NCBI GenBank assembly: GCA_937896505.1
Contig: CALBNP010000022.1
Location: forward strand, 1-21,750
DNA from: an uncultured Bacteroidales bacterium
Lineage (GTDB): Bacteria > Bacteroidota > Bacteroidia > Bacteroidales > F082
DNA length: 21,750 nt
Direction of reading: 5' to 3'
Below are positions 6,490 through 14,840 of the stretch, in pieces; the first letter of the stretch is position 1, and each line of letters starts with the position of its first letter. A model generated the notes under the pieces. It was not told the origin of the DNA and searched no databases. It worked only from the letters and a program-made list of their open reading frames with translations. The position numbers and the translations under genes are program-made.

Positions 6490-8088
6490 ATGTCAATAAT
6501 CAGACTAAAAAACGGGAACGGAGAGAGTAATGTTTACTATGAGTTCGACACAAGCAAAAAAGCACTTGGCGAAGGTGGGATGGGACGGGTGTTCCGTGGT
6601 ATTCAGGTCGAAGAATTGGATAATGGTCTTCGCAAAGAGCGTGAAGTAGCTATTAAATGCTTGTTAGAAGATCTACCTGAACATGCCATCAAACGTTCGA
6701 AACGCGAGGCTTCCATTCGTCTTAAGAACGACAATTTGGTTGAGATGATAGACTTCGTTGAAACTCATGATAGTTATGCTACACATTTTCATGTTATTAG
6801 TGAGTTGCTTAACGGAGTCAACCTAGATGAATTGCTTGACGGCAATACAATCAACCATGATGGGAATCCGAATTTAAATGCCGAGCATCTTCTCCACGAC
6901 TATAAAGAAAACCGCAAGGTCTTCGTTGGCATAGTTTTCCGCAAAATCCTATCGGGAATCATGGCCTTGCATGATGCTGGTTATGTTCATCGTGACATTG
7001 ACCCATCTAACATCATGGTGACATCAGATGGAAAAGTCAAACTGATTGATTTCGGAATCGCAAAGAAAATTGACGATTTGTTGAATACAGGAAAATCACT
7101 GACCTCACCTGGACAATTCATAGGTAAACCGCAATATGCGGCTCCAGAGTTGCTTCTCGGAGACTTAAATCGGCAAAATTACACGACTGACGTCTATGCA
7201 CTAGGTATCGTCTTGTTCCAATTGATGACAGGACATCTCCCTTTCAATGGTACCCATCAGGAAATTTACGAAAAGCAATTGCACGAAAAACTACCTTTAA
7301 ATGAGGTTAAAGACAGAACCGTCCGTAAAATCATTGAAAAAGCGACCGAGAAAGACCAAAAGAAACGCTATCAGACCGCAGCCGAGTTCCGTGTCGATCT
7401 TGATAAATGGATTGCAGAGGAAAAGGCACCAAAGCCCATTTCAAAGCCCTACGGAAAATGGATCGGCATTGTATCTGCTTGTTTGGTCGTTATCGGATTG
7501 GTTTGTTATCTTGTAATGAAAGATACCGAAAAGGTTGTTATTGATCCAGTTATTGATACATCTAAAACTGTAGTTGAGGAAGTCGCAAAGAAGAGTGAAT
7601 CTAAATCCATAGAAGAGTTAAAAAAAGCAGAACGATTCCTTATGGAAAAAGCCCGTGCCAAAAATGGTTTTGACATACTCCAGCAACTTGTTGAACATGG
7701 CGATTGCCAAGCTATCTTCTTGATGAGCAGGTTGTATTATGATGCCAATGCCTATAATAAAGAAGGTAATGAGTTTTATAATCAGGATTGGAAGATTATG
7801 CGTGAGAATTGCGGAGAACAGCCCGACAATGCAAAATCCCATGCGTATTTAATGGATGCATTCCAAATAAATGAAACCGATACCGTTTTGCTTTATGAAT
7901 TGGGATGTAATTTCATGTGGAAAGAAAGGGGTGGAGAGCGTAATTTCCCATACGCCAAATGGTGTTTTGAAAAAGTTGTTAAATTAACAAAGAATGGTAC
8001 TCCTTATCATAAACGCGCCGAGGGCTTGCTATACAAAGTGAATAATAGCCAAGCGTCATTACTAAAAGGAGAGAAACCAAAGAAATGA
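6490..8088 (+). CDS. Transmembrane Hanks-type Ser/Thr kinase with Sel1-like extracytoplasmic tail; altered catalytic loop
   Basis: This is a 532-residue protein. Residues about 20-310 form a protein kinase domain: glycine loop GEGGMG at 27-32, ATP-binding Lys in VAIK (56), a likely alpha-C Glu in REAS (73), catalytic HRD at 167-169, DFG at 187-189 and APE at 218-220. Residues 324-343 are one membrane helix. Residues about 365-520 are a helical tail with Sel1/TPR-like spacing, expected in the periplasm. Two conserved positions differ: the catalytic-loop Lys is Asp171 (HRDIDPSN), and the P+1-loop Thr is Lys213 (GKPQYAAPE). These residues normally contact each other, so this may be a reciprocal change; activity could be altered or lost. 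Its neighbours encode substrates, readers and a phosphatase. Confidence 0.92.
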   Translation: MSIIRLKNGNGESNVYYEFDTSKKALGEGGMGRVFRGIQVEELDNGLRKEREVAIKCLLEDLPEHAIKRSKREASIRLKNDNLVEMIDFVETHDSYATHFHVISELLNGVNLDELLDGNTINHDGNPNLNAEHLLHDYKENRKVFVGIVFRKILSGIMALHDAGYVHRDIDPSNIMVTSDGKVKLIDFGIAKKIDDLLNTGKSLTSPGQFIGKPQYAAPELLLGDLNRQNYTTDVYALGIVLFQLMTGHLPFNGTHQEIYEKQLHEKLPLNEVKDRTVRKIIEKATEKDQKKRYQTAAEFRVDLDKWIAEEKAPKPISKPYGKWIGIVSACLVVIGLVCYLVMKDTEKVVIDPVIDTSKTVVEEVAKKSESKSIEELKKAERFLMEKARAKNGFDILQQLVEHGDCQAIFLMSRLYYDANAYNKEGNEFYNQDWKIMRENCGEQPDNAKSHAYLMDAFQINETDTVLLYELGCNFMWKERGGERNFPYAKWCFEKVVKLTKNGTPYHKRAEGLLYKVNNSQASLLKGEKPKK

Positions 8089-8095
8089 TTTAGTT

Positions 8096-9031
8096 ATGCC
8101 ACCAGCCCAAAGAAAAACAGTTTTCCAACGCAAAGGCGATCCATATCTTTACCTCTTTGCAAATAGAGAATGGTATTGTTACAATCCTTCAGAGGATCCT
8201 CTTGGTAGCGGTGCCATGGGAACGGTGTGGCGTGGCTATAGGGTAAAAGATGGTGATCAAATTGCTATCAAAAAGGTGAAGGATGAGTATGTTAACATAC
8301 CTATCATTCGTGAAAGGGCTCGCTTGGAGTCATCAATGGCATTCCGCCATCAAAATCTTATTGAGATGATAGGCTGCTGCATGGTGAATCCGACTAATGG
8401 TCCCATTTGGCTTTTAAGCAAATTCGTATCTGGGCAAGAGATTGATCAGTATTGCAAGTTACTTTCTGATGGCCCTCAAAAAATCGAAACGCTTTCAAAA
8501 TGTATTTGTCAAGTGCTTGATGCCTTGGAGTATATCCATGGCAACGGCATTATTCACCGCGACATCAAACCATCCAATATCATGGTTGAAAACGAATCGA
8601 ATGCAAGATTGATGGATTTAGGTATAGCTTGTATGAATGGAGGCAATAAATTCTCTCAGTTTGGCTTTATCGGCACACCGCAATATGCTGCTCCTGAACA
8701 GGTTACCCGTAATGCAAACAAAGTTCTACCCATCAGTGCTGCGACTGACATCTATGCATTAGGAGTTACTTTCTATGAATTGTTATCCGGAACCAACCCT
8801 TTCGATAGCGAAAGTGAGATGGAAACCCTTGCAAGGCAAATACGCGACCCGCTACCCGATAGCAATTTGATACCAAAACAACTGATGCGTGTGTTACTCA
8901 AAGCTACAGAAAAAGAACAGAACAAACGTTATCAGACTGCTGGCGAATTTCGCGAAGCTATCCAAAATGCAATAGTACAGCCACCAACTTTTTGGGAAAG
9001 GATAAAGGATATGTTTAAAATACAATCATAA
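8096..9031 (+). CDS. Soluble Hanks-type Ser/Thr protein kinase
   Basis: This 311-residue kinase consists of little more than the catalytic domain. It has the glycine loop GSGAMG at 37-42, VAIK-equivalent IAIK with Lys59, candidate alpha-C Glu around 73-78, HRDIKPSN at 154-161 with the catalytic Asp156 and Lys158, and GTPQYAAPE at 193-201. The magnesium-binding DFG is DLG (174-176), a variant tolerated in some active kinases. No membrane helix is present. The gene begins seven bases after the membrane kinase gene. Because it keeps the canonical catalytic Lys and P+1 Thr that its neighbour lacks, it is the better candidate for the main active kinase of the cluster. Confidence 0.92.
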   Translation: MPPAQRKTVFQRKGDPYLYLFANREWYCYNPSEDPLGSGAMGTVWRGYRVKDGDQIAIKKVKDEYVNIPIIRERARLESSMAFRHQNLIEMIGCCMVNPTNGPIWLLSKFVSGQEIDQYCKLLSDGPQKIETLSKCICQVLDALEYIHGNGIIHRDIKPSNIMVENESNARLMDLGIACMNGGNKFSQFGFIGTPQYAAPEQVTRNANKVLPISAATDIYALGVTFYELLSGTNPFDSESEMETLARQIRDPLPDSNLIPKQLMRVLLKATEKEQNKRYQTAGEFREAIQNAIVQPPTFWERIKDMFKIQS

Positions 9032-9046
9032 TAATTTAAGGAATAA

Positions 9047-10054
9047 ATGGAACTGCATAAAATAGATACAAAACAGCCTTTTATCGGTTACGGCGAGTCG
9101 CGCCAAGGCGGCCGAAGCGAAAACCAAGATTCTTTTGGTTTTGCTGATACAAATTTTGGTCTGTTGGTCACCGTATGTGATGGTATGGGTGGTGGGCCAG
9201 GCGGCAAAACCGCTTCAAGCCTTGCTGTCAAGGAAATTATTGACGGCGTGATGGAATCACATGATGATGAAACGCCATCCAATGTGCTCTTGAAAGCCAT
9301 ACACCGCGCCAATCGTGCTCTTTTGGATGCCATTGAACAAAACCCCAGACTGAAAGGAATGGGGACAACTTGCACAGCACTTCTAATAAATAAGGACTCG
9401 GCTATCATTGCCCATGTAGGAGACAGCCGTGTTTATCAATTACGACATGGTCGCAAAGTGTTCCGCACCTTTGACCATTCTCTCGTATTTGATTTAGTGA
9501 AAGAGAAAGTCATCACTGAAGAACAGGCACGCTTATCAGAACAATCAAATATCATTACCCGTGCATTAGGCTTAGAGGCCAAACTGAAAATAGACATTAC
9601 TGAAAGAGCTTACGAAAAAGGCGACCGCTTCATGCTCAGCTCTGACGGCATACATGGAACAATGCTTGAAAATGAGTTGATAAAGAAGGCCACCAAAAAC
9701 AAGAATGTGGGTCAGACCGTTGATGACATCGCTACATTTGTAGATGGAGAAGGAAGAAATAAAGGTGGTGGCCACGACAACCTTACTATTGCTATCATTG
9801 AAACAAAGAATCATTCAAAACTAAAAGAAAAAATGAGTACACGAAACAAATTCATCGTTATCGGCCTTGCCGCATTGCTTCTCGTTAGCCTCGTCTTCAA
9901 TATTTCACAAGGCATCAAAAACAAGAAACAAACTTCAGAACCAGTAATGACAATGGAAAACATTTTAGAACATTTGTCACAACAGATTCAAAATGATACA
10001 ATTTGTGTCAGCACCGCAGGGGATACGATTAAGATTTTGAAAACAGTAAATTAA
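9047..10054 (+). CDS. PP2C-family Ser/Thr phosphatase with C-terminal membrane anchor
   Basis: This 335-residue protein removes phosphate from Ser/Thr residues using two metal ions. Metal-binding motifs are complete: RSENQD with Asp28, CDGMGG with Asp45, GMGTT at 104-108, HVGDSR at 123-128, SSDG with Asp200 and GGHDNLT with Asp244. A single hydrophobic helix at about 268-286 anchors it with the catalytic domain in the cytoplasm; about 45 residues remain outside. A kinase, PP2C phosphatase and FHA proteins together form the standard bacterial phosphothreonine circuit, and this gene lies between the kinases and the membrane FHA proteins. The start at 9047 is 15 bases after the previous stop. 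Confidence 0.95.
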   Translation: MELHKIDTKQPFIGYGESRQGGRSENQDSFGFADTNFGLLVTVCDGMGGGPGGKTASSLAVKEIIDGVMESHDDETPSNVLLKAIHRANRALLDAIEQNPRLKGMGTTCTALLINKDSAIIAHVGDSRVYQLRHGRKVFRTFDHSLVFDLVKEKVITEEQARLSEQSNIITRALGLEAKLKIDITERAYEKGDRFMLSSDGIHGTMLENELIKKATKNKNVGQTVDDIATFVDGEGRNKGGGHDNLTIAIIETKNHSKLKEKMSTRNKFIVIGLAALLLVSLVFNISQGIKNKKQTSEPVMTMENILEHLSQQIQNDTICVSTAGDTIKILKTVN

Positions 10055-10071
10055 TTAAAAAACACAATACT

Positions 10072-10992
10072 ATGAAGAGTTATTCAATAGGAAGAGACGC
10101 GAGTAACGAAATCGTCCTTAACGACAACACGGATGTCGTCAGTCGTCGCCATGCAGTATTGACGGTATCGTCATCTGGGAAAATGACCATCACCGATTTG
10201 AGTACCAATGGTACTTACATCAATGGACAACGCATTTCATCGAATGTTGCAGTCCCCGTTACGCGTAAGGATTCCGTTTCCTTCGCTCATGTCACCAGCC
10301 TCGACTGGAACATGATTCCCAAAGCGAATCAATGGCTGATTTACCTTATTATCGGTATCGCGGTAGCTGCAATTGCAGTTGCATGTGCCATCTTTGTTCC
10401 CAAGATAATTCGCGGCAAAGATAATCCAGTAAATCCTCCTGTTGTGGATTCGATAGCCTGCACCATCACCTTCAATGCAAATGGTGGACAAGGTATCATG
10501 GAAGCCCAAAGGGTCAACAAAGGCCAAAAGGCCGGTCTGATTGGAAATGAGTTTACTCGCAATGGCTACACTTTCAAGGGGTGGGGGAAAACTGCCGAAG
10601 GTGATTCCGTTTATTATGAAGATCGTGGAACTGTAGTGTTCAACAAAGATGTTACTCTTTACGCCAAATGGACGCAGAAAACCCATACTGTGACTTTTGT
10701 CCAAAACGACAGAAAGGTGGGAGGTAAGATGGAAATACAAACCGTTTTAGAAGGTACAGACACTGCACTGACACCATGTGCTTACACAAAGAAAGGGTAT
10801 CGTTTCAAGGGTTGGAATACCGAATCTAATGGAAAGGGAACGACATACAAGGATGGCGGCATGGTTAACCTTAAAGAAGATTTGAGACTTTATGCCCAAT
10901 GGGAAGTTAAAGGTGTAACAAATGGCACGAAAGATTCTACAAAGGAAGATGCTAAAGATGATGACCAAATCGAAAATAGACCCATGTTATAG
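10072..10992 (+). CDS. FHA - transmembrane - InlB B-repeat (Listeria-Bacteroides repeat) protein
   Basis: This 306-residue protein begins directly with an FHA domain (about 1-80): GRD at 7-9, SRRH at 24-27, STNGTYING at 44-52. One membrane helix spans about 88-109. The outer part carries two InlB B-type repeats (Flg_new family), about 131-198 and 205-277. Each ends in the hallmark GW..., V.....TLYAKW / LRLYAQW pattern and contains the F.ANGG or GYRFKGW signatures. The tail is Lys/Asp-rich. The FHA domain should face the cytoplasm and read phosphothreonine, while the repeats face the periplasm or surface, where this fold usually serves in adhesion or as a spacer. That topology is inferred from the absence of a signal peptide and the single helix. 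Confidence 0.9.
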   Translation: MKSYSIGRDASNEIVLNDNTDVVSRRHAVLTVSSSGKMTITDLSTNGTYINGQRISSNVAVPVTRKDSVSFAHVTSLDWNMIPKANQWLIYLIIGIAVAAIAVACAIFVPKIIRGKDNPVNPPVVDSIACTITFNANGGQGIMEAQRVNKGQKAGLIGNEFTRNGYTFKGWGKTAEGDSVYYEDRGTVVFNKDVTLYAKWTQKTHTVTFVQNDRKVGGKMEIQTVLEGTDTALTPCAYTKKGYRFKGWNTESNGKGTTYKDGGMVNLKEDLRLYAQWEVKGVTNGTKDSTKEDAKDDDQIENRPML

Positions 10993-11021
10993 TTTAGAAT
11001 ATTAATTAAAACTGATAGATC

Positions 11022-12638
11022 ATGAGATTACTGAAAATTGGCAGCTCGCCTGATTGTGATATTGTTCTTAACAGTCGAAGGGTGAGCTATCTTCATGCTG
11101 AATTAATCATGCTCAACAATGGTGACATTCTTCTCGAAGATAAGGGAAGCACTAATGGCACTTTCGTTAATAACCAACTTGTCAAACCGGGTGCTTCGGT
11201 TACAGTTCGTCGCGGCGATCTAATTCGCTTTGGTGACACCGAATTGCAATGGTCAGCTGTTCCACAACCGACCAACAACAGCATGTTCAAGAAAATCTAT
11301 GGCATTGGAAGCAACATGCGCTATAACGACATTCAGGTGACTGGTGGCACGGTAAGTCGTTTCCATGCTACCTTAAAGATTGACAAAAAAGGTCACGCCT
11401 ACATTGAAGATCATAGTCTGAACGGCACGACTATCAATGGCAAACGCATTGCATCACACCAAAACGTGCGTATAAAACGTAATGATGATGTGGTGGTTGG
11501 CGGTATTCCTGTAGATCTGAAGCCATACATTAAACCCGAAGTTGGCGGCATTGTACTGAAGACTTTTGCAGGCATCGCAGCTGCCGCAGCAGTGGTGTTA
11601 ATTGTGTTGAAAATTGGTATTGGAGGTAAGGTTGATCCTTACGAATACGCTTCAAGTGTGGCGTATGTCCATGCCTACTATCACTACACAGCGAAAATCG
11701 TGGGAGATCCATTTGTCCCGATTTGCCAAAAATACAATATCCCTTATTCATCAGAATATAAAATTGGAATGAACTCGAAGGGGGAAATGGGCATAATCTC
11801 CGAAACAAGCTCATATATGCCAATAGGATACAGTGCAACTGCATTCTTTATCAGTAAAGATGGAAAGATGCTTACAAATCGACATGTGGCTGCTCCATGG
11901 AAATTCGCTGGTGAGGCCGAAAAAGCCGAAATCAATCGCATAATGACCAAACTTAGGGAAGAGAATATGTCAATTAACCAGCTCCGAACCGAAGACGATT
12001 TGTATAATTTGTTTTTGGATAGTTATTTTGGTTCTATAATTAGTGATGTTTCATATAAGCTTTTAGAATTGGATTTGATGAGTGTTGAGGATTTGGATGC
12101 AACCATCAAAATCTATAAGAATTGCCAGATACAGATTAATGGTGAGTTGGATTATATTGCAGTAGGTTATCCGAACAGACGCTATTCCAATATCGATGAG
12201 TTTGAAAGGTGTACTGCTATTGGCGAAGCAAAGGATGAGAATGTTGACATCGCTTTGCTCCAACTAAATTCAGGTATAACTCCATCAACGGTGACGAGAA
12301 TTCTAGATATAGAAAAATCAATTGTCGATGCCCAAAAAGTTATGCCTTTGAAAGACCATTATTATTATATAGGGTATCCGGCAGGAGCAATATTTAATCT
12401 TCGAGAGGATGGTCTTCTTCCCCAATGTAAAGAAGTGATGGTTTCGCGTGTACCAGGAAGATACACCATTGACCTCCAAGGTGAAGTGTTAGGTGGAGCA
12501 AGTGGCTCTCCTGTTTTTGATAATCATGGAAGACTGATAGGAGTCATTTCATCACATTATACCATCGGAAGCACCATGGGGCGTTGCGAATTGATTAAGT
12601 ATGCAAAAGAATTGAATGACGAATTTAAACAAAGATAA
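11022..12638 (+). CDS. FHA-FHA-transmembrane-trypsin-like serine protease
   Basis: This is a 538-residue protein with four parts. FHA domains lie at about 1-78 and 88-165; the first has STNGTFV at 43-49, the second SRFH at 112-115 and LNGTTING at 133-140. In both, the usual GR Arg is Ser (GS at 7-8 and 96-97). A membrane helix follows at about 176-196, then a chymotrypsin-fold protease domain to the end. The catalytic triad looks intact: His288 in TNRHVAAPW, Asp409 in NVDIALLQL and Ser494 in GGASGSPVF. About 120 residues separate His from Asp, more than usual, owing to a charged helical insert around 296-370. The FHA part should be cytoplasmic and the protease periplasmic, making it a plausible output of the kinases. 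It lies two bases before the next gene. Confidence 0.92.
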   Translation: MRLLKIGSSPDCDIVLNSRRVSYLHAELIMLNNGDILLEDKGSTNGTFVNNQLVKPGASVTVRRGDLIRFGDTELQWSAVPQPTNNSMFKKIYGIGSNMRYNDIQVTGGTVSRFHATLKIDKKGHAYIEDHSLNGTTINGKRIASHQNVRIKRNDDVVVGGIPVDLKPYIKPEVGGIVLKTFAGIAAAAAVVLIVLKIGIGGKVDPYEYASSVAYVHAYYHYTAKIVGDPFVPICQKYNIPYSSEYKIGMNSKGEMGIISETSSYMPIGYSATAFFISKDGKMLTNRHVAAPWKFAGEAEKAEINRIMTKLREENMSINQLRTEDDLYNLFLDSYFGSIISDVSYKLLELDLMSVEDLDATIKIYKNCQIQINGELDYIAVGYPNRRYSNIDEFERCTAIGEAKDENVDIALLQLNSGITPSTVTRILDIEKSIVDAQKVMPLKDHYYYIGYPAGAIFNLREDGLLPQCKEVMVSRVPGRYTIDLQGEVLGGASGSPVFDNHGRLIGVISSHYTIGSTMGRCELIKYAKELNDEFKQR

Positions 12639-12640
12639 GC

Positions 12641-14149
12641 ATGAAAACAAAACTTACCATTTTAGCAGCATTATTGTTGGCATCTGTCTATTCTAATGCA
12701 CAAGCCATTAGATGGATTGTAAAGCCCAATTATACCTCTATCGGATATTTCAGCAACGATATTTTCAAGTGTATAGACCAAAATGGCAAAGTACAGCTCG
12801 TTGATTGGAACGGGAAATCTCTGTTGCCTGAAAATGTTGTTGATAACGTAACGGAATATGCTGATGGCTATTCCCTAGCATTGCAAGGCAACAAGATATT
12901 AGGTTTTCTTGCCGAAGCCAAACCTCATGCATTCATAACGGTAAAAGGCGAGTATTGCATCTCTGAATATCCTTTCTTTTCCGAAGGATTTCTCGTTGTT
13001 GTAGATAGTAAAGGAAAGATGGGGTATATGAATACAGATGGACAAATCGCTATCGAATGCAAATATGAGAAAGCCCGTCCGTTCCGCATGGGACGTGCAT
13101 CCGTTGAACCAGCCAAAAAGCAAGTGTTCTATATCAACCCACAAGGCAAGACGAACAACCCTGATAGTTTTCATGGTGGTAAACTCACAAAAGGTTCTAG
13201 TTTTAATGAAAATGGTGAAGCAGTAGTAGCCAATTATCAGGATTATGCTGTTATTGGAACCAACATGAAGGTGAAACGGAAAATCGAATACACAGCTGAC
13301 TTGCCAGTTCGTCTATGCGATTTTGCATATTCTGCAAACGTTGGAGATTGTTTTCAAGACAATTTACTCATCATCGACTATGATAAGAACATCGAAGTCG
13401 ATTCTAAAGAAGGAAGATTCGGATATCGTTGGGATGTCGGATTGAAGAATGTCGAAATTCCTGCTCAGTTTAGCGAAGCAGACTACTTCTATAACGACCG
13501 TGCCATTGCTGCCAAAGGGAGTAAGTTTGGCATACTCGAACTGCTTGGTGGCCATTTTGAGTCCAATTGGCCCGTCAATAATTTGCGTGTATATTCCGAT
13601 GGATTTGACATGATGCAATTTACTCTAAAAGCCCCTGCTTCACTTGAAAGCAACAAAATCAAATTGGAATTCGACAAAGGAGATGGCAGATTTGTGGATT
13701 GCGATGGCTTGCGTTATGATTTCAAGGTGGCCGAGCAAGTGACTGGCCGAAAGGAAAAAAAATGTATTTTACATGCCAAGGCTACCTATATTGAGAGTGA
13801 CGACGAATTGTTGCTTTGGGAAGGCACGCAAGAACTTGGGATTGACTACATAAGCATTAATTTGAGCAGTCCTACTGTGGTTTCGGAGTATGCTGATGAA
13901 AACAATAATCAGACGGTGAAAGCTGTCGTCACTAACACATCAGATGTCACCGTCAAAGTGTCGGCCACGCTTAATGTGGGTGGAAAAACGAGTCCATTCA
14001 ATGGTGAATTGAAGCCTAATCAATCGAAGACTTTGACTGTTACTGTGCAGGTGGATGAGGACAGAAAAGTTCAAGCATCGGTTTCTGCCAAGGTGGACGG
14101 ACATAATGGTGGCAACAAATCGTCAACAGTTTCATTAAAGAAAATATAA
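12641..14149 (+). CDS. Secreted WG-repeat protein with C-terminal CARDB-like domain
   Basis: This 502-residue protein has a signal peptide (hydrophobic core about 5-17, likely cleaved near SNAQA) and so leaves the cytoplasm. The N-terminal 300 residues hold degenerate WG-type repeats, for example around GKVQLVDWNGKSLLPE, GKMGYMNTDGQIAI and SKFGILELLGG, with aromatic and acidic linkers typical of WG beta-hairpins. Residues about 405-495 resemble a CARDB/Ig-like beta-sandwich: they contain the pattern of paired strands, a GELKPNQSKTLTVTV segment and Val/Thr alternation. No enzyme motif was seen. It starts two bases after the protease gene, so the two are surely co-expressed, and it may be a partner or substrate of that protease. 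Confidence 0.8.
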   Translation: MKTKLTILAALLLASVYSNAQAIRWIVKPNYTSIGYFSNDIFKCIDQNGKVQLVDWNGKSLLPENVVDNVTEYADGYSLALQGNKILGFLAEAKPHAFITVKGEYCISEYPFFSEGFLVVVDSKGKMGYMNTDGQIAIECKYEKARPFRMGRASVEPAKKQVFYINPQGKTNNPDSFHGGKLTKGSSFNENGEAVVANYQDYAVIGTNMKVKRKIEYTADLPVRLCDFAYSANVGDCFQDNLLIIDYDKNIEVDSKEGRFGYRWDVGLKNVEIPAQFSEADYFYNDRAIAAKGSKFGILELLGGHFESNWPVNNLRVYSDGFDMMQFTLKAPASLESNKIKLEFDKGDGRFVDCDGLRYDFKVAEQVTGRKEKKCILHAKATYIESDDELLLWEGTQELGIDYISINLSSPTVVSEYADENNNQTVKAVVTNTSDVTVKVSATLNVGGKTSPFNGELKPNQSKTLTVTVQVDEDRKVQASVSAKVDGHNGGNKSSTVSLKKI

Positions 14150-14177
14150 TTTTTTAACTAATTAAATCATTATTATT

Positions 14178-14822
14178 ATGCGTAAACATTTATTGTTACT
14201 TCTGTTTGCAGCATTATGCTGCAACGGATTGTTTGCTCAAGAAGAGTGCGAGGACGATAGACCTTATCGTCTTGCCATTGGACCAAAAATTGGTCTTGGA
14301 TTAGACATGGGAAGTCATTCACAGCTTGAAAACCTAACTTTTGGTTCGGCAATTGGCTATCAGGTTGGTGCCGTGTTCAATGCCCATTTTGGCCGTCGTT
14401 ATGAACTTAGTTGTGGTGGAACCGGTTGGTTTGGCCTTCAGGTCGAAGCCATGTATGGTGGCCGCAACATCAAAGTTGGCTCCCAAAATTTAGGTATGAA
14501 CTGTTTTGAATTACCTATTCTAGCGCAACTGTATGTCACACCAAGTTTTGCTATTCAAGCTGGTGCTACACCAGTCATGGTTCTTGGTGCTAACCCTGAA
14601 CAGCTCCAATATGAGGGCGCTACTTATGGCATAGGCGAAATCAAAGGAAAAGATGTGATGATAACAGCTGGCATAGCTTACAAATCACGCATCAACTACA
14701 ATTCGGCCTTGTTGATCGATGCTCGCTACAATATGGGTATGAGCAATTTGGCTGGCAATTTCGACACAAAGGTCAGCACGGTGATGCTTTCTTTCACTTA
14801 TCTTTTCAATGTTGTCAAATAA
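14178..14822 (+). CDS. Outer-membrane beta-barrel protein (PorT/OMP_b-brl-like)
   Basis: This 214-residue protein has a signal peptide (about 1-20, ending LFAQ). The mature part consists of alternating amphipathic strands with many Gly and aromatic residues, as in small eight-stranded barrels of the Bacteroidetes PorT/OMP_b-brl group. It starts with YRLAIGPKIGLGL and ends in an aromatic strand, MLSFTYLFNVVK, near the usual C-terminal position. It should sit in the outer membrane. It lies between the secreted WG-repeat protein and a lipoprotein, so it may be the outer-membrane part of the same apparatus. No Por secretion genes are present in the window. Confidence 0.8.
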   Translation: MRKHLLLLLFAALCCNGLFAQEECEDDRPYRLAIGPKIGLGLDMGSHSQLENLTFGSAIGYQVGAVFNAHFGRRYELSCGGTGWFGLQVEAMYGGRNIKVGSQNLGMNCFELPILAQLYVTPSFAIQAGATPVMVLGANPEQLQYEGATYGIGEIKGKDVMITAGIAYKSRINYNSALLIDARYNMGMSNLAGNFDTKVSTVMLSFTYLFNVVK

Positions 14823-14840
14823 TCTAAAAATCTGATAATT

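Noticed and set aside
10237..10740. Minus-strand open frame of 167 codons opposite the FHA-InlB gene
   Set aside because: It is a shadow of a gene with clear FHA and InlB repeat domains and has no features of its own.
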